Source of the DNA: Pseudidiomarina insulisalsae
Lineage (GTDB): Bacteria; Pseudomonadota; Gammaproteobacteria; Enterobacterales; Alteromonadaceae
Length of the DNA stretch: 64,000 bases
Direction of reading: 5' to 3'
NCBI RefSeq assembly: GCF_003987065.1
Contig: NZ_PIPY01000006.1
Location: 1 to 64,000 of the forward strand
Positions 25,910-36,350 of this stretch are shown one piece after another. The notes beneath the pieces are model-generated. The model had not been told where the DNA came from. It did not search any database and saw only the letters and a list, made by a program, of their open reading frames with translations. How positions within the stretch are numbered: position 1 is the stretch's first letter; every line of letters begins with the position of its first letter. The position numbers were made by a program, and so were the translations under genes.

Positions 25910-27049
25910 CTAAACCATTTCATCAAGAATGGAATTTAAAAAACGGCGCCCCAGTGGCGTCGTTTGCCATTCTGTCGCTGAAGAGGTGATTAACCCTTTG
26001 TGAAGTGCAGGTGCCAGAGCCTGCTCAGCCACGGCCAATGGCAGACCGGTGCGCTCTGTAAACAAAGATTTGGTGATAGGTTCAGCGAGCCGTAACAGGT
26101 TCATAAAAAATTCAAAGGGCAGCTCTGCGGCGTCTACTTCCCAGGTGCGATAGCGCAATGGCCGGGTCAGGTCCAGGTAGCCCTGCGGATGCTTGATTTT
26201 CTCGCAACGCAGAATGCGCGCCTCGTCAATAAGCGTGATCTTACTATGCGCGCCGCAACCAATGCCCAGATAATCGCCAAACTGCCAGTAATTGCGATTA
26301 TGGCGGCTCTGATGGCCGGGCTTTGCATAAGCGCTTACTTCGTAATTCTCATACCCTGCGGCAAGTAATTTGCGATGGCCCTGTTCGCTTATCTCGGCCA
26401 GGACATCATCTTCCGGCAGACGCGGAGGTCGGCTGGCAAATGACGTATTTGGCTCAATAGTCAGCTGGTACCAGGAAATATGCGGCGGATTCAATGCGAT
26501 CACGCCATCCAGATCGGCCATTGCCTGTGCAATACTTTGCTGCGGCAAGCCGTGCATCAGATCCAGATTAAAACTGCGTAGCGGCAATTGCCGCGCGTGT
26601 GCGGCTGCGGCCAAGGCTTGCTGCGGGTTATGAATACGTCCGAGGCGTTGCAGTTGCGCCTCATCTAAGCTTTGGATACCGATAGAGAGGCGGTTCACAC
26701 CTGCCTGTAGAAAACCGGCGAAGCGTTCCTGTTCGAAGGTGCCGGGGTTGGCCTCCAGGGTAATTTCACAGTCTGCGGTTAACTGCAACTCAGTCTTAAT
26801 ACCGTTGAGTAGCGTTGCTACTGCCTGCGGCGAAAGCAGACTTGGCGTGCCGCCGCCAATAAAGATACTGACAATTGGACGGTCCTGTGCCCAACTGCGG
26901 TCGGCCCGTAAGTCATCGAGTAAGCGGGCGATATAAGCCTGCTCAGGCACGCCCCCTTTTAATGCGTGGGAATTAAAGTCGCAGTAGGGGCACTTCTGTA
27001 CACACCAGGGAATATGCACGTACAGCGACAGTGGTGGCAACTTCATCAT
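25910..27049 (-). CDS. hemW: Radical SAM heme chaperone HemW
   Basis: Radical-SAM-fold protein that binds heme and delivers it to respiratory enzymes; formerly annotated as oxygen-independent coproporphyrinogen oxidase. The [4Fe-4S]/SAM motif is C16-x3-C20-x2-C23 in [14 protein letters not shown], with GGGTPSLL and the HemN C-terminal domain after it. HemW proteins lack the extra N-terminal segment of true HemN, and this 379-residue protein does too. The start overlaps rdgB by 4 nt; two ATG codons stand in tandem. Confidence 0.94.
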   Translation of the reverse strand: MMKLPPLSLYVHIPWCVQKCPYCDFNSHALKGGVPEQAYIARLLDDLRADRSWAQDRPIVSIFIGGGTPSLLSPQAVATLLNGIKTELQLTADCEITLEANPGTFEQERFAGFLQAGVNRLSIGIQSLDEAQLQRLGRIHNPQQALAAAAHARQLPLRSFNLDLMHGLPQQSIAQAMADLDGVIALNPPHISWYQLTIEPNTSFASRPPRLPEDDVLAEISEQGHRKLLAAGYENYEVSAYAKPGHQSRHNRNYWQFGDYLGIGCGAHSKITLIDEARILRCEKIKHPQGYLDLTRPLRYRTWEVDAAELPFEFFMNLLRLAEPITKSLFTERTGLPLAVAEQALAPALHKGLITSSATEWQTTPLGRRFLNSILDEMV

Positions 27050-27639
27050 GTTTCCTGTAACTGCGCAAGAAGTTGTCGTAGTGCTTGTCCACGATGACTT
27101 AGCTGCTGTTTTCGCGACTTGCTGAGTTCAGCTGCGGTACAACCTTCACTGGCGATATAAAAAACCGGGTCGTAACCGAAACCGTCACTGCCGCTGGGCT
27201 GCAGGGCAATTTCTCCGCGCCAGCTGCCATGGCAGATGAGTGGCGTTGGGTCATCGGCGTGACGCAAAAAGGCCAGTACACAGTGGAAGCTCGCCTGACG
27301 CTCGCCCACAGGTACCTGCTGCAACGCATGGAGTAACTTAGCAACATTTTCCTGATCACTGGCGCTACTGCCAGCGTAACGCGCGCTATAGATACCAGGT
27401 GCGCCATCTAAGGCCTTTACTGCCAGACCTGAGTCATCGGCAAGGGCGGGCAGACCGGTATGGCTGGCCGCATGTCGTGCTTTGATAATGGCATTCTCAA
27501 TGAACGTCAGGCCGGTCTCTTCAGCCTCTTCGAAGTTCCACTCGCTCTGTGGCTTTACCCGCCAGCTGAGCGGCGTTAAGAGATCGCTTAGTTCGCGAAC
27601 CTTACCCTGATTTCCAGTTGCTAATACGACTTCTTGCAT
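27046..27639 (-). CDS. rdgB: dITP/XTP pyrophosphatase RdgB (Ham1 family)
   Basis: Hydrolyses dITP, dXTP and their ribo forms to monophosphates, keeping deaminated purines out of DNA and [17 protein letters not shown] (4-17), [31 protein letters not shown] and GFGYDPVF are all present. The ATG at 27639 gives 197 residues, exactly the E. coli length; the open frame extends to 27834 but overlaps the nhaP2 start region and has no family match. rdgB-hemW order is conserved in gammaproteobacteria. Confidence 0.96.
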   Translation of the reverse strand: MQEVVLATGNQGKVRELSDLLTPLSWRVKPQSEWNFEEAEETGLTFIENAIIKARHAASHTGLPALADDSGLAVKALDGAPGIYSARYAGSSASDQENVAKLLHALQQVPVGERQASFHCVLAFLRHADDPTPLICHGSWRGEIALQPSGSDGFGYDPVFYIASEGCTAAELSKSRKQQLSHRGQALRQLLAQLQET

Positions 27640-27712
27640 GACAGATGACTTCATTTTCGGCACAATGAATTCATTATAAGCCATAGCGATAGTGCGACCA
27701 AAGGAGAAATGC

Positions 27713-29452
27713 TTGGGTGACTTGAATAGCGTGATGCTTTTAATGGGCTCATTGTTATTGGTGAGCATTTTGGCAGCGGTGGTGTCATCACGCTTCGGTG
27801 CACCCTTGCTGTTGGTATTCCTGACCGTCGGCATGCTGGCTGGCGAAGAGGGGGTGCTGGGTATCGAGTTCGATCAACCCGAAATTGCCTTCTTTATTGG
27901 TTCACTGGCGCTGGTCATTATTATTTTTGACGGTGGTATGCGCACCCGCAAAGAGCGCTTCCGGGTGGCTCTTTGGCCCGCGATCAGTCTGGCAACGGTT
28001 GGCGTCGCGCTGACTTGCACCTTAACCGCTCTCGGTATCGTCTTATTCTTTGATTTGCCCTGGCCCATCGCCTTGCTCATTGGGGCAATCCTCAGTTCTA
28101 CCGACGCCGCGGCGGTGTTCGGTATCTTTCAGTCACAGAATCTGCGCATTAAACAACGGGTGGCGTCGACACTCGAAATCGAGTCAGGCACCAACGATCC
28201 CATGGCAGTCATTCTTACCCTGACCATGACCACGGTCATCGCTTCCTCGCAAGCAATGTCGCTCACCAGCATTAGTTTGAATGTACTGCAACAACTGGTT
28301 ATCGGTTACCTGGCCGGTTGGCTTGGCGGGCATGCTTTCGTGCTGCTGGCGCGTAAAATTACTGCTCAGTTTGCGTTTTTCCCCTTGCTGGCGGCGGCAA
28401 GCGCGGTGGTGGTATTTGCCATGACTTCTGGCATTGGTGGCAGCGGTTTTCTCGCCGCTTATCTGATGGGTTACATCATCGGAAATGCCCGTTTGCCGCA
28501 ACTGATTCATATTCTGAAGGTGCAGGATGGCCTGGCGTGGCTCAGTCAGATCATGATGTTCCTGATTCTTGGCTTACTGGTGACCCCGTCACATCTGATG
28601 AACAATATTGGTTTGTCGCTTGCGGTTGCCGGGTTGATGATATTTATTGTGCGCCCGCTGGCGGTCGTTGTCAGTCTGTTGCCGTTCTCGTTTCCGTTAC
28701 GCGAACAGTTTTTCATTAGTTGGGTGGGCCTGCGCGGTGCGGTGCCCATCATTCTGGCGCTTTATCCCTGGTTAAGCGGCGTAGAGGGGCAAGAGTTGTT
28801 TTTCGATATTGCCTTTGTGGTGGTGCTGGTATCGCTGGTATTACAAGGCTGGACGCTGGCGCCAATGGCGCGCTGGCTGAAGCTTGAAGTGCCGCCGCAG
28901 GCGGAGCCTGACCGGCGCATGGCGCTGGAGCAGGTAGGTAGTAAAGATCCGCTTGAGCTATGGGCGTACGAGATTAGTGAGCGCTCACCGGCATGTGATC
29001 ACTTTTGGCACGAATTACGCTGGTCGGTACCGCTGGAATTCGTCGGACTCATCCGTGACGGTGAATGGCTGCGTCCCGAACGACGTCCGAAACTGCTGGA
29101 AGATGATCGGGTGCTGGTGGTAGCCAAGGTAAAGCATATTGATGAAATTAGCCGCGTGCTGGCCGCAGGTGGTAAAGATCGCGCCCTGACCAGCAGTGAC
29201 TTCTTTGGTGACTTTACCCTTAACGGCGATTTAAGCCTGGCCGACGTGGCAAGCTTTTATCCTCTAGGTGAGCTCGAAGGTGAGTTGCGGCAACTAAGCC
29301 TGCACGAGTATTTCTCGCAGAAATTTCATCGCCGCATGGTAGTTGGTGATCAATTAGTACTTGGTAAGGTTCAGCTCACGGCTCGTGAGCTGAACGATGA
29401 GGGCCGCATCACCAAGGTTGGCGTAAAGCTTCTGGATAAAGACGAAAAGTAA
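27713..29452 (+). CDS. nhaP2: K(+)/H(+) antiporter NhaP2 (CvrA family)
   Basis: Inner-membrane CPA1 cation/proton antiporter with a cytoplasmic regulatory part. The first about 395 residues hold roughly twelve hydrophobic segments with [20 protein letters not shown] and the ion-site signature [12 protein letters not shown]; a TrkA-C-like domain and a CorC/HlyC-type domain follow. I choose the TTG at 27713 because a consensus AAAGGAG stands 6 nt before it, giving 579 residues (E. coli 578); a GTG at 27692 in the same frame has no Shine-Dalgarno sequence. It sits on the opposite strand inside an otherwise co-directional gene cluster and ends 4 nt from the DUF4426 gene. Confidence 0.9.
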   Translation: MGDLNSVMLLMGSLLLVSILAAVVSSRFGAPLLLVFLTVGMLAGEEGVLGIEFDQPEIAFFIGSLALVIIIFDGGMRTRKERFRVALWPAISLATVGVALTCTLTALGIVLFFDLPWPIALLIGAILSSTDAAAVFGIFQSQNLRIKQRVASTLEIESGTNDPMAVILTLTMTTVIASSQAMSLTSISLNVLQQLVIGYLAGWLGGHAFVLLARKITAQFAFFPLLAAASAVVVFAMTSGIGGSGFLAAYLMGYIIGNARLPQLIHILKVQDGLAWLSQIMMFLILGLLVTPSHLMNNIGLSLAVAGLMIFIVRPLAVVVSLLPFSFPLREQFFISWVGLRGAVPIILALYPWLSGVEGQELFFDIAFVVVLVSLVLQGWTLAPMARWLKLEVPPQAEPDRRMALEQVGSKDPLELWAYEISERSPACDHFWHELRWSVPLEFVGLIRDGEWLRPERRPKLLEDDRVLVVAKVKHIDEISRVLAAGGKDRALTSSDFFGDFTLNGDLSLADVASFYPLGELEGELRQLSLHEYFSQKFHRRMVVGDQLVLGKVQLTARELNDEGRITKVGVKLLDKDEK

Positions 29453-29456
29453 GTGG

Positions 29457-29903
29457 TTAGTTACGCCAGAACTCTTCTGAGAAGCGGAGTTCTTGTGCCT
29501 GATTACCTTGTTTGATGGTAATAAAAAAGCGCAAGGTCTCAAGGTTAGTAAAGGGCACCTGTGCCAGATAGTATACCGCTTCACCTTCAATCACTTCGTC
29601 AAACTCAAGCTTTTGTTCAACGCTCAACGGGTTTCTGACAATGCCCGATATCTCTACCTGTTGTGCCGGCTTGCCTGGTTTTTCCGCAGCCAACACTGCA
29701 ATATTCACAGTTGCCAGCGTTGGTGAACGCTCTAAGCCGTACTGCTGCGCCATTTCAGGTCGCAGTAAGGTCGAGTTGAACGCATTGTAGTGGACTTCCC
29801 ACGGCCCCAGCCGCTGACTTTGCTGGGCCATCACCGGAGTCGCCCAGAGCAGACTCAGTGCGAGACTGGATAGCAATGTGAAGTGTAAGAGTCGACACAT
29901 CAT
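29457..29903 (-). CDS. DUF4426 domain protein, predicted periplasmic
   Basis: A 148-residue protein with a clear signal peptide (residues 1-26, ending in PVMA then QQSQ) followed by a single all-beta-looking domain of the DUF4426 family. Function unknown. It starts 2 nt after the yggT stop and belongs to the yggS-proC-yggT-DUF4426 run, an arrangement common in Vibrio and Alteromonas relatives. There is no transmembrane helix after the signal peptide and no lipobox, so it should be soluble in the periplasm. Confidence 0.82.
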   Translation of the reverse strand: MMCRLLHFTLLSSLALSLLWATPVMAQQSQRLGPWEVHYNAFNSTLLRPEMAQQYGLERSPTLATVNIAVLAAEKPGKPAQQVEISGIVRNPLSVEQKLEFDEVIEGEAVYYLAQVPFTNLETLRFFITIKQGNQAQELRFSEEFWRN

Positions 29904-29905
29904 AA

Positions 29906-30430
29906 TCAGATTCCTATTAAAATCCGCAGCGCCTGAATACCGATAATTAATACCAGTACCGATAAGTCCAGACCGCCGATGGGTGGAATGATACGGCGAA
30001 TGGGCGCCAGGAAAGGTTCAGTGAGCTGCACCAGAATGGCCATCATTGGATTATAGCCTTGCGCGAACCAGCTAAGCAGGGCGCGAATGATGACAATCCA
30101 GAAAAACAACTGTAAAAACTGACTGATCGCGCCAAGTATGCCAACCATGATCAGGTCGACCCAGATGAACGGGTAACCGAGAACAGCGGAGAGCACAACA
30201 AACTTGCCGAAGCTTACCAATAATGCCAGCACTATCGTTGCCAAATCCCACACCCCGACAGTAGGAATCACCTTACGTAGGGGAAGCACCAGCGGATTGG
30301 TCACTTTGACCACAAACTGGCTCATCGGATTGTAAAAATCAGCTCGCGCAGCTTGCAGCCACACGCGCAAAATCACCACCATCAAAAATAGTTCAAAGGC
30401 AACAGTGATGAGAAAACGCATCATTTCCAT
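29906..30430 (-). CDS. yggT: YggT family integral membrane protein
   Basis: Small inner-membrane protein with two tandem YGGT domains (about residues 8-85 and 95-174), each with two hydrophobic helices and a conserved RRIIP- or RKVIP-type loop with GxxDL (RKVIPTVGVWDLAT, RRIIPPIGGLDLSV). Precise function is unknown; in E. coli and cyanobacteria it has been linked to osmotic or division phenotypes. It starts 11 nt after proC and is followed by DUF4426. Confidence 0.92.
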   Translation of the reverse strand: MEMMRFLITVAFELFLMVVILRVWLQAARADFYNPMSQFVVKVTNPLVLPLRKVIPTVGVWDLATIVLALLVSFGKFVVLSAVLGYPFIWVDLIMVGILGAISQFLQLFFWIVIIRALLSWFAQGYNPMMAILVQLTEPFLAPIRRIIPPIGGLDLSVLVLIIGIQALRILIGI

Positions 30431-30441
30431 AGTAATTACCC

Positions 30442-31269
30442 TTAGAAGAGTTTAGCCATTTCCTGGTTTCGTTGTACTGCTGCTTTGACCGCATCAGCAG
30501 AGATTTTATCAATATCGTAAGCCTGATATTGCTCGATGCCTTTGGCTGTGGAACCACCTTTACTGGTGACCTGCTTACGTAGTTCCTCCAGTTCAAGGTC
30601 ACTGGCGATCGCCATTTCTGCAGCACCCAATGCGGTTTGTTGCACCATGGTGCGTGCTTTGTCACGGTCGAAGCCCAATGCTACGGCCGCTTTTTGCAAG
30701 CTGGCCATAAATTCAAAGAAGTAGGCCGGTCCGCTACCCGCTACCGCGCCAAGAATATCCAGCTCATCTTCGTCAGCAACCCATAACGTTGCGCCGACGC
30801 CATCGAACGCTTCGGTGATACAAGTTTTGTCGTCGGCAGTGGCATACGCATCAGCAACCAGACCTGACATGCCTTTACCCACCAGTGACGGCGTATTTGG
30901 CATGACGCGAATCATGCGGATGTTATCGCCCAGGTACTGACGATACTTTTCCATGCGGATACCCGCTGCAATGGTCACAATAAGCTTACTATCTAAACCC
31001 GGAACCTCATCGCGCAGTGCAGCGCAGACATCGGCCATTAACTGTGGCTTAACAGCGAGTACAATCACATCGGCGGCTTTGGCTACTTCAGCGTTGTCCT
31101 GACTGGTGGTAACGCCCAGTTCAATCGACATTTTTTCCAGTTTGCCCGGGCTGGGATTACTGACGAAAACTTTCTCTTTCGGGTAACCACTGGCTACCAT
31201 ACCGCCGACGATGCTCTGGGTCATATTTCCGGCGCCGATAAAGGCGATGTTGCGGGGCTGGGTGGTCAT
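30442..31269 (-). CDS. proC: Pyrroline-5-carboxylate reductase ProC
   Basis: Last step of proline synthesis: NAD(P)H reduction of pyrroline-5-carboxylate. The Rossmann motif IAFIGAGNMTQSIVGGM is at 9-25, VKPQ in the middle, and the C-terminal signature SGPAYFFEFM and TSKGGSTAKGIEQ is complete. 275 residues (E. coli 269). An AAGGAG stands 6 nt before the ATG. proBA is about 9 kb away, so the pathway is split within the window. Confidence 0.97.
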   Translation of the reverse strand: MTTQPRNIAFIGAGNMTQSIVGGMVASGYPKEKVFVSNPSPGKLEKMSIELGVTTSQDNAEVAKAADVIVLAVKPQLMADVCAALRDEVPGLDSKLIVTIAAGIRMEKYRQYLGDNIRMIRVMPNTPSLVGKGMSGLVADAYATADDKTCITEAFDGVGATLWVADEDELDILGAVAGSGPAYFFEFMASLQKAAVALGFDRDKARTMVQQTALGAAEMAIASDLELEELRKQVTSKGGSTAKGIEQYQAYDIDKISADAVKAAVQRNQEMAKLF

Positions 31270-31303
31270 TCGTTACTCCTTGTTTTTTTAGGGGCAGCTT
31301 CGT

Positions 31304-31993
31304 CTAGCGCTCGCGTTTGCCAAATAAAGCGGTACCGACCCGAACCATGGTCGAGCCAGCGGCAATTGCGGCGGCGAGATCGTTACTCATGCCCATTGAT
31401 AATGTATCTACTGTTGAATATTGGGATGTCAGCCCGGAAAACAACCTTTGCATGGCGGTAAAGCTGGCTTGCTGTTGGTCGCTATCGGTGTCGGCTGCCG
31501 GTATTGTCATTAAACCGCGTAATTCGAGCTGCGGTAAGTCATCAATATAAGCGGCCAGATCGCTGACTTGCTCGGCAGCGACGCCGGATTTACTGGCTTC
31601 ATCGTCAATATTGACCTGAATTAACACCTGTAATGGTGGCAGGTGGGATGGACGCTGCTCGCTCAGGCGGCGGGCAATTTTTTTCCGGTCTATACTTTGT
31701 ACCCAGGTAAAGTGGGCGGCGATATCACGCGTTTTATTTGACTGTATAGGCCCGATGAAATGCCAGGTTAAGTCGTGTAAATCTGTTAGTTGCTGCTGTT
31801 TCAGCAAAGCTTCCTGCAGATAGTTCTCGCCAAAGTCACGTTGGCCAGCGGCGTAGAGATGTTGAATAGCGCTTGCCGGTTGGGTCTTGCTCACAGCTAA
31901 CAATTGCACTGATTCTGGGCTACGATTGCATTGTTGGCATGCAGATTCAATGCTCATCCGGACTTCTTTTAAGCGTTCAACTATGCTATTCAT
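31304..31993 (-). CDS. yggS: Pyridoxal-5'-phosphate homeostasis protein YggS (PLPBP/YBL036C family)
   Basis: PLP-binding protein with an alanine-racemase-like barrel and no known catalysis; it buffers PLP and affects amino acid and vitamin B6 balance. The PLP lysine is in LLAVSKTQPAS, and HFIGPIQSNKTR, GMSNDLAAAI and VRVGTALFG are family blocks. 229 residues (E. coli 234). It is divergent from pilT across only 38 nt, an arrangement conserved from E. coli to Pseudomonas. Confidence 0.95.
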   Translation of the reverse strand: MNSIVERLKEVRMSIESACQQCNRSPESVQLLAVSKTQPASAIQHLYAAGQRDFGENYLQEALLKQQQLTDLHDLTWHFIGPIQSNKTRDIAAHFTWVQSIDRKKIARRLSEQRPSHLPPLQVLIQVNIDDEASKSGVAAEQVSDLAAYIDDLPQLELRGLMTIPAADTDSDQQQASFTAMQRLFSGLTSQYSTVDTLSMGMSNDLAAAIAAGSTMVRVGTALFGKRER

Positions 31994-32031
31994 CTGCTAA
32001 CGGCTCACTAATAACAATTAAGAGAAATAGT

Positions 32032-33069
32032 ATGGATATAACTGAGTTACTCAGCTTCGCCGTCAAACATAATGCGTCAGACTTACATTTATCGGCCGAT
32101 TCCCCCCCTATGATACGGGTAGATGGTGACGTTCGTAAAATCAATATTCCGGCACTGACCCATAAGCAGGTGCAGGAGCTGGTCTATGACATTATGAATG
32201 ATCGCCAGCGTAAGGAATATGAACAAAACTTTGAGTGCGATTTCTCTTTCGAAGTGCCTGAGCTGGCGCGTTTCCGGGTTAACGTCTTTGTGCAGAACCG
32301 CGGCTGTGGCGCCGTTTTGCGGACCATTCCCAGTGAAGTTCTGACGCTGGAACAGCTCGGTGCGCCTGATATTTTTAAAACGATTGCTGACCAACCGCGC
32401 GGACTGGTGTTGGTAACCGGGCCAACAGGTTCGGGTAAGTCAACCACACTGGCAGCGATGGTCGACTTCATTAATGAGAATAAGCATCATCATATTCTCA
32501 CCATTGAAGACCCCATAGAATTTGTTCATAAAAATAAACAAAGCCTGCTGAACCAACGGGAAGTACATCGTGACACGCATAGTTTCAGTAATGCGCTGCG
32601 TTCGGCACTACGTGAAGATCCAGACGTTATTCTGGTAGGTGAGATGCGTGACCTTGAAACCATTCGTCTGGCGATGACGGCCGCCGAGACGGGCCATCTG
32701 GTATTCGGTACCTTGCACACCACATCGGCACCAAAAACCATCGACCGGATCATTGACGTTTTCCCCGGTGATGAAAAACCTATGGTGCGTTCAATGTTGT
32801 CGGAGTCATTGCGCGCGGTCATTTCGCAAACACTGTTGAAGCGTGTCGGCGGCGGGCGCGTTGCCGCGCACGAAATTATGATAGCGACCCCGGCAATTAA
32901 AAACCTGATCCGCGAAGATAAGGTGGCGCAAATGTACTCCTCAATCCAGACTGGCGCAGCCCATGGCATGCAGACTCTGGATCAGGGGCTGCTGAACCTA
33001 CTGAATCAGGGACTGGTATCACGGGTCGACGCGCGGGCGAAAGCCGCGAACAAAGAGGCGTTTAAGTAA
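32032..33069 (+). CDS. pilT: Type IV pilus retraction ATPase PilT
   Basis: Hexameric cytoplasmic ATPase that depolymerises type IV pili, powering twitching and DNA uptake. MDITELLSFAVKHNASDLHLSA opens the protein (start at the ATG at 32032; the open frame before it has no family support). Walker A GPTGSGKST is at 130-138, the Asp box and Walker B follow (EDPIEFVH, VILVGEMRDLETI), and the C terminus has the AIRNLI-like AIKNLIRE motif. 345 residues, as in Pseudomonas PilT. pilU follows after 33 nt. Confidence 0.95.
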   Translation: MDITELLSFAVKHNASDLHLSADSPPMIRVDGDVRKINIPALTHKQVQELVYDIMNDRQRKEYEQNFECDFSFEVPELARFRVNVFVQNRGCGAVLRTIPSEVLTLEQLGAPDIFKTIADQPRGLVLVTGPTGSGKSTTLAAMVDFINENKHHHILTIEDPIEFVHKNKQSLLNQREVHRDTHSFSNALRSALREDPDVILVGEMRDLETIRLAMTAAETGHLVFGTLHTTSAPKTIDRIIDVFPGDEKPMVRSMLSESLRAVISQTLLKRVGGGRVAAHEIMIATPAIKNLIREDKVAQMYSSIQTGAAHGMQTLDQGLLNLLNQGLVSRVDARAKAANKEAFK

Positions 33070-33102
33070 GTTATGGCGGCAGAAACTAAATCAGGAGGCG
33101 GT

Positions 33103-34215
33103 ATGTTGCTGGATAAATTACTCAAGATCATGATTGAAAAAGAGGCGTCTGACCTTTTTATCTCAGCGCTGTTACCGCCAAGTGCAAAAATTAATGGTGA
33201 GCTGCGTCACTTAAGTGAACAAAAACTAAGTGAGCAGCAGGCTCTGGACCTGGTCAAAGAGGCGTTGGGTGAGAAGCACCATGACGAGTACTTTGAAGAG
33301 CAAGAAGCAAACTTCGCCATTTACCGCGAAGGTATCGGTCGTTTCCGGGTGAGTGCTTTCTGGCAGCGACAGCGCGCCGGCATGGTTATTCGCCGTATCG
33401 TTACCGACATTCCCAGCGTTGAAGAACTTAAGTTACCTGAGGTATTAACCAAACTTATTATGGCCAAGCGCGGCCTGATGCTGGTAGTGGGTGGTACCGG
33501 TACCGGTAAATCGACCAGTCTGGCAGCGCTTATCGGCTATCGTAATCAGCACTCGCGCGGCCATATACTTACCATTGAGGACCCCGTTGAGTTCGTGCAT
33601 GAACATGGTAAATCGATGATTACCCAACGCGAGGTCGGCACTGACACGGAAAGTTTTGAAGCAGCGTTAAAGAGCTCGCTGCGGCAGGCGCCCGATGTGA
33701 TACTGGTTGGTGAGATCCGTTCGCAGGAGGTTATGGAGTACGCGCTGACCTTTGCTGAAACCGGACATTTGTGTGTCGCAACGTTGCACGCCAACAATGC
33801 CAACCAGGCGATTGAGCGGATTATGCATATGGTGCCCAAAGAAAAACTCAGCAAGCTTATGTTTGATCTGTCACTGAATCTGCGCGGAATTGTGGCGCAG
33901 CAGCTGGTACCTACCACCGATGGTGGCCGGGTTGCGGCCATTGAAGTACTGTTGAACAGTCCGATTGTCGCCGAAAAAATCGCAAAAAATGATATGGGCG
34001 AAATCAAAGAGATTATGGCCAAATCGCGTGAGCTTGGTATGCAGACGTTTGACCAGGCATTGTTTGACCTTTATAAAGCGCGCAAAATTTCCTTTGAAGA
34101 GGCCATGCGTCATGCCGACGCGCCGAACGATCTGCGTTTACGTATTAAACTCAGCGGCGAGTCCAGTGGCAGTGATGATAGTCCATTGAAAGGTGTGACT
34201 GTAGATTTAGAGTAA
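33103..34215 (+). CDS. pilU: Type IV pilus retraction ATPase PilU
   Basis: PilT paralogue that helps PilT retract pili under load. The ATG at 33103 is preferred: it is preceded by AGGAGG and yields [19 protein letters not shown], which lines up with the N terminus of Pseudomonas PilU; another ATG at 33073 in the same frame would add ten residues. Walker [10 protein letters not shown] is at 130-138, with [10 protein letters not shown] and [14 protein letters not shown] later. 370 residues. pilT-pilU is a standard operon; no other pilus genes are in the window. Confidence 0.93.
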   Translation: MLLDKLLKIMIEKEASDLFISALLPPSAKINGELRHLSEQKLSEQQALDLVKEALGEKHHDEYFEEQEANFAIYREGIGRFRVSAFWQRQRAGMVIRRIVTDIPSVEELKLPEVLTKLIMAKRGLMLVVGGTGTGKSTSLAALIGYRNQHSRGHILTIEDPVEFVHEHGKSMITQREVGTDTESFEAALKSSLRQAPDVILVGEIRSQEVMEYALTFAETGHLCVATLHANNANQAIERIMHMVPKEKLSKLMFDLSLNLRGIVAQQLVPTTDGGRVAAIEVLLNSPIVAEKIAKNDMGEIKEIMAKSRELGMQTFDQALFDLYKARKISFEEAMRHADAPNDLRLRIKLSGESSGSDDSPLKGVTVDLE

Positions 34216-34271
34216 CTTCGATTAAACTACCGCTCCTTTTTGGTTTTAAGAGCGGTCGTTCGAGGTCTGGC

Positions 34272-35300
34272 ATGCGCGTTTTAGGTATTGAAACTTCTTG
34301 TGATGAAACAGGTATCGCAATTTATGATACCGAGAAAGGGCTATTGGCCCATCAGCTTTATTCACAGGTTAAGCTGCATGCCGACTATGGTGGCGTGGTG
34401 CCTGAACTGGCGTCACGCGACCATGTCCGCAAAACCCTGCCACTGATTAGCGCTGCTTTAACGCAAGCGCAGCTTTCCGCGAACGATATTGATGGCATTG
34501 CCTATACCGCCGGACCAGGTCTGGTCGGCGCCTTACTGGTGGGTGCTTGTATTGGTCGCAGCCTGGCGCTTGGCTGGCAGGTACCCGCAATTGCCGTGCA
34601 TCATATGGAAGGGCATCTGCTCGCTCCCATGCTTGAAGACGAGGCGCCGGAGTTTCCGTTTATTGCGTTACTGGTTTCCGGCGGGCATACGCAACTGGTT
34701 CGTGTCGACGGTATCGGCGACTATCAGTTATTAGGCGAGTCGGTAGATGACGCAGCCGGCGAGGCGTTTGATAAAACAGCCAAGCTGATGGGCCTCGATT
34801 ATCCTGGCGGTCCGCGTCTGGCAGCGCTGGCGGAGCAAGGACAAGCCGGGCGTTTTCAGTTTCCCCGGCCAATGACCGATCGTCCCGGACTGGACTTTAG
34901 CTTCAGTGGCCTGAAGACCTTTGCTGCCAATACCATTGCGGCAGCGGACGACAACGAACAAACCCGCGCGGATATTGCCCGCGCCTTTCAGGATGCCGTC
35001 GTCGATACCTTAGTGATTAAATGCCGTCGGGCACTGAAGGAGACAGGCTTAAAGCGCCTGGTTGTCGCTGGTGGGGTCAGCGCCAATAAAGCTTTACGTA
35101 GCGAGTTACAGAGTTTTGCGGAGAAAATCGGCGGCCAGGTGTTTTTTCCACGGCCGGAATTCTGTACCGACAATGGTGCCATGATTGCATTCGCCGGTGC
35201 GCAGCGTCTGGCAGCGGGCGAGCACGTAGGTAAGCAGATTAAGACCTATCCACGCTGGCCTTTAGAGCAGTTACAGGTGCCCGGAGAGAATGCGCCTTAA
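34272..35300 (+). CDS. tsaD: tRNA N6-adenosine threonylcarbamoyltransferase TsaD
   Basis: Catalytic subunit of the TsaBDE complex that installs threonylcarbamoyl on A37 of ANN-decoding tRNAs. [17 protein letters not shown] opens the ASKHA fold, HMEGH (111-115) holds the metal-binding histidines, and [11 protein letters not shown] and [12 protein letters not shown] are further signatures. 342 residues (E. coli 337). A GAGG stands upstream of the ATG. It is normally divergent from rpsU; here its upstream neighbour is pilU. Its stop shares a TTAA with the plsY stop. Confidence 0.96.
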   Translation: MRVLGIETSCDETGIAIYDTEKGLLAHQLYSQVKLHADYGGVVPELASRDHVRKTLPLISAALTQAQLSANDIDGIAYTAGPGLVGALLVGACIGRSLALGWQVPAIAVHHMEGHLLAPMLEDEAPEFPFIALLVSGGHTQLVRVDGIGDYQLLGESVDDAAGEAFDKTAKLMGLDYPGGPRLAALAEQGQAGRFQFPRPMTDRPGLDFSFSGLKTFAANTIAAADDNEQTRADIARAFQDAVVDTLVIKCRRALKETGLKRLVVAGGVSANKALRSELQSFAEKIGGQVFFPRPEFCTDNGAMIAFAGAQRLAAGEHVGKQIKTYPRWPLEQLQVPGENAP

Positions 35301-35884
35301 CGGGGTTTAATCCGCTGCTCGTTACCGTGACGTAAGCGCGAAATATTGGCCTGATGGCGCCAGATAATCAGCAATGAGATCATGATCACCGGCACTGTGT
35401 ATTGGGGCTTGATAAAATACGCATAAAACGGCGCCAGAGAAACGGTGATGATGGCCGCTAATGAAGAGAGCTTGCTGACTCTAAATACCACGAGCCAGGT
35501 AAAAATCAGCAGCAAGGCCATTTCCCAGGCTACCGGAAACATTGCGCCCAGTGCCGTTGCCACGGCTTTGCCGCCACGAAAATGAAAATACAACGGAAAA
35601 ATGTGGCCCAGACACGCAGCAACAGCGATCATGCCCAGGAATAATGGCGGAATACCCAGAAAATAGGAGCCCCAGACGGGGATCATGCCTTTGAGCACGT
35701 CAAAGGCCAGGGTGAGTAGAGCCGGAACCTTACCGCCAATGCGATAAACATTGGTCGCGCCGGGATTGTTGGAGCCACTTTGACGCGGATCAGGCAGACC
35801 AAATAGCTTGCAGATCAGCACAGCGCTGCTGATAGAGCCAAACAAATAGGCGACAACGATCGCCAGAACAATTAAACCACCCAT
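35297..35884 (-). CDS. plsY: Glycerol-3-phosphate acyltransferase PlsY
   Basis: Inner-membrane enzyme that transfers an acyl group from acyl phosphate to glycerol-3-phosphate, the first step of phospholipid synthesis in the PlsX/Y route. About five hydrophobic segments in 195 residues; the motifs [12 protein letters not shown] (37-48), [21 protein letters not shown] and the N-terminal GSISSA are diagnostic. Monocistronic, divergent from folB and convergent with tsaD (4-nt stop overlap). Confidence 0.96.
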   Translation of the reverse strand: MGGLIVLAIVVAYLFGSISSAVLICKLFGLPDPRQSGSNNPGATNVYRIGGKVPALLTLAFDVLKGMIPVWGSYFLGIPPLFLGMIAVAACLGHIFPLYFHFRGGKAVATALGAMFPVAWEMALLLIFTWLVVFRVSKLSSLAAIITVSLAPFYAYFIKPQYTVPVIMISLLIIWRHQANISRLRHGNEQRIKPR

Positions 35885-35995
35885 AGGTAATCTTTTCCGC
35901 TGTGCTTTTCATTCCTGATTAAAGCACTTAGCATAAGCGCTTTGAAGAAAAAATTCTATGCTGACAACGTAGACTGACAATAAGAGTAGAGCAGA

Positions 35996-36349
35996 ATGGA
36001 TAAAGTGTTTGTAAAAGGCTTGCGCACCCAGGCGTTCATTGGCGTTTATGACTGGGAGCACGAACAGTCGCAACCGCTGATCTTCGATTTGACCATGGCA
36101 TGGGATCAACGCGCTGCTGCGGCGACTGATGATATTGCTGATGCCCTTGATTACGACACCCTGAGCAAGGCGGTTATCAAGCTGGTTGAGGCGCGCCCGC
36201 GGCAATTGATAGAAACCGTTGCTGAGGAAGTCGCCGCGTTGATTCTTAACGAGTTCAAGGTCACCGAGGTGACGGTTCGTTTAGAGAAGCCCGAAGCGGT
36301 CGATGCCGCCCAGACCGTGGGGGTGGAGATCACCCGGAGCAGTAACTGA
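35996..36349 (+). CDS. folB: Dihydroneopterin aldolase FolB
   Basis: Converts 7,8-dihydroneopterin to 6-hydroxymethyl-dihydropterin in folate synthesis. VFVKGLRTQAFIGVYDWE with the substrate-site region, LDYDTLSKAVIKLVE and QLIETVAEEVAALIL are the family blocks; 117 residues. It is followed by folK after one base, so consecutive pathway steps are coupled. Confidence 0.95.
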   Translation: MDKVFVKGLRTQAFIGVYDWEHEQSQPLIFDLTMAWDQRAAAATDDIADALDYDTLSKAVIKLVEARPRQLIETVAEEVAALILNEFKVTEVTVRLEKPEAVDAAQTVGVEITRSSN

Positions 36350-36350
36350 G

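Noticed and set aside
27640-27834. N-terminal extension of rdgB
   Set aside because: Adds 65 residues with no family match and would overlap the nhaP2 start; the ATG at 27639 gives the exact family length.
29468-29493. Inverted repeat AGAACTC/GAGTTCT after nhaP2 as its terminator
   Set aside because: It lies in DUF4426 coding sequence, has an asymmetric interior and no T run.
33546-34022. 158-residue open frame opposite pilU
   Set aside because: Ser/Ile-rich antisense shadow; pilU is clearly the real gene.
34229-34256. Hairpin ACCGCTC/GAGCGGT between pilU and tsaD as a terminator
   Set aside because: The loop is 14 nt and no T tract follows the stem; not supported as a terminator.
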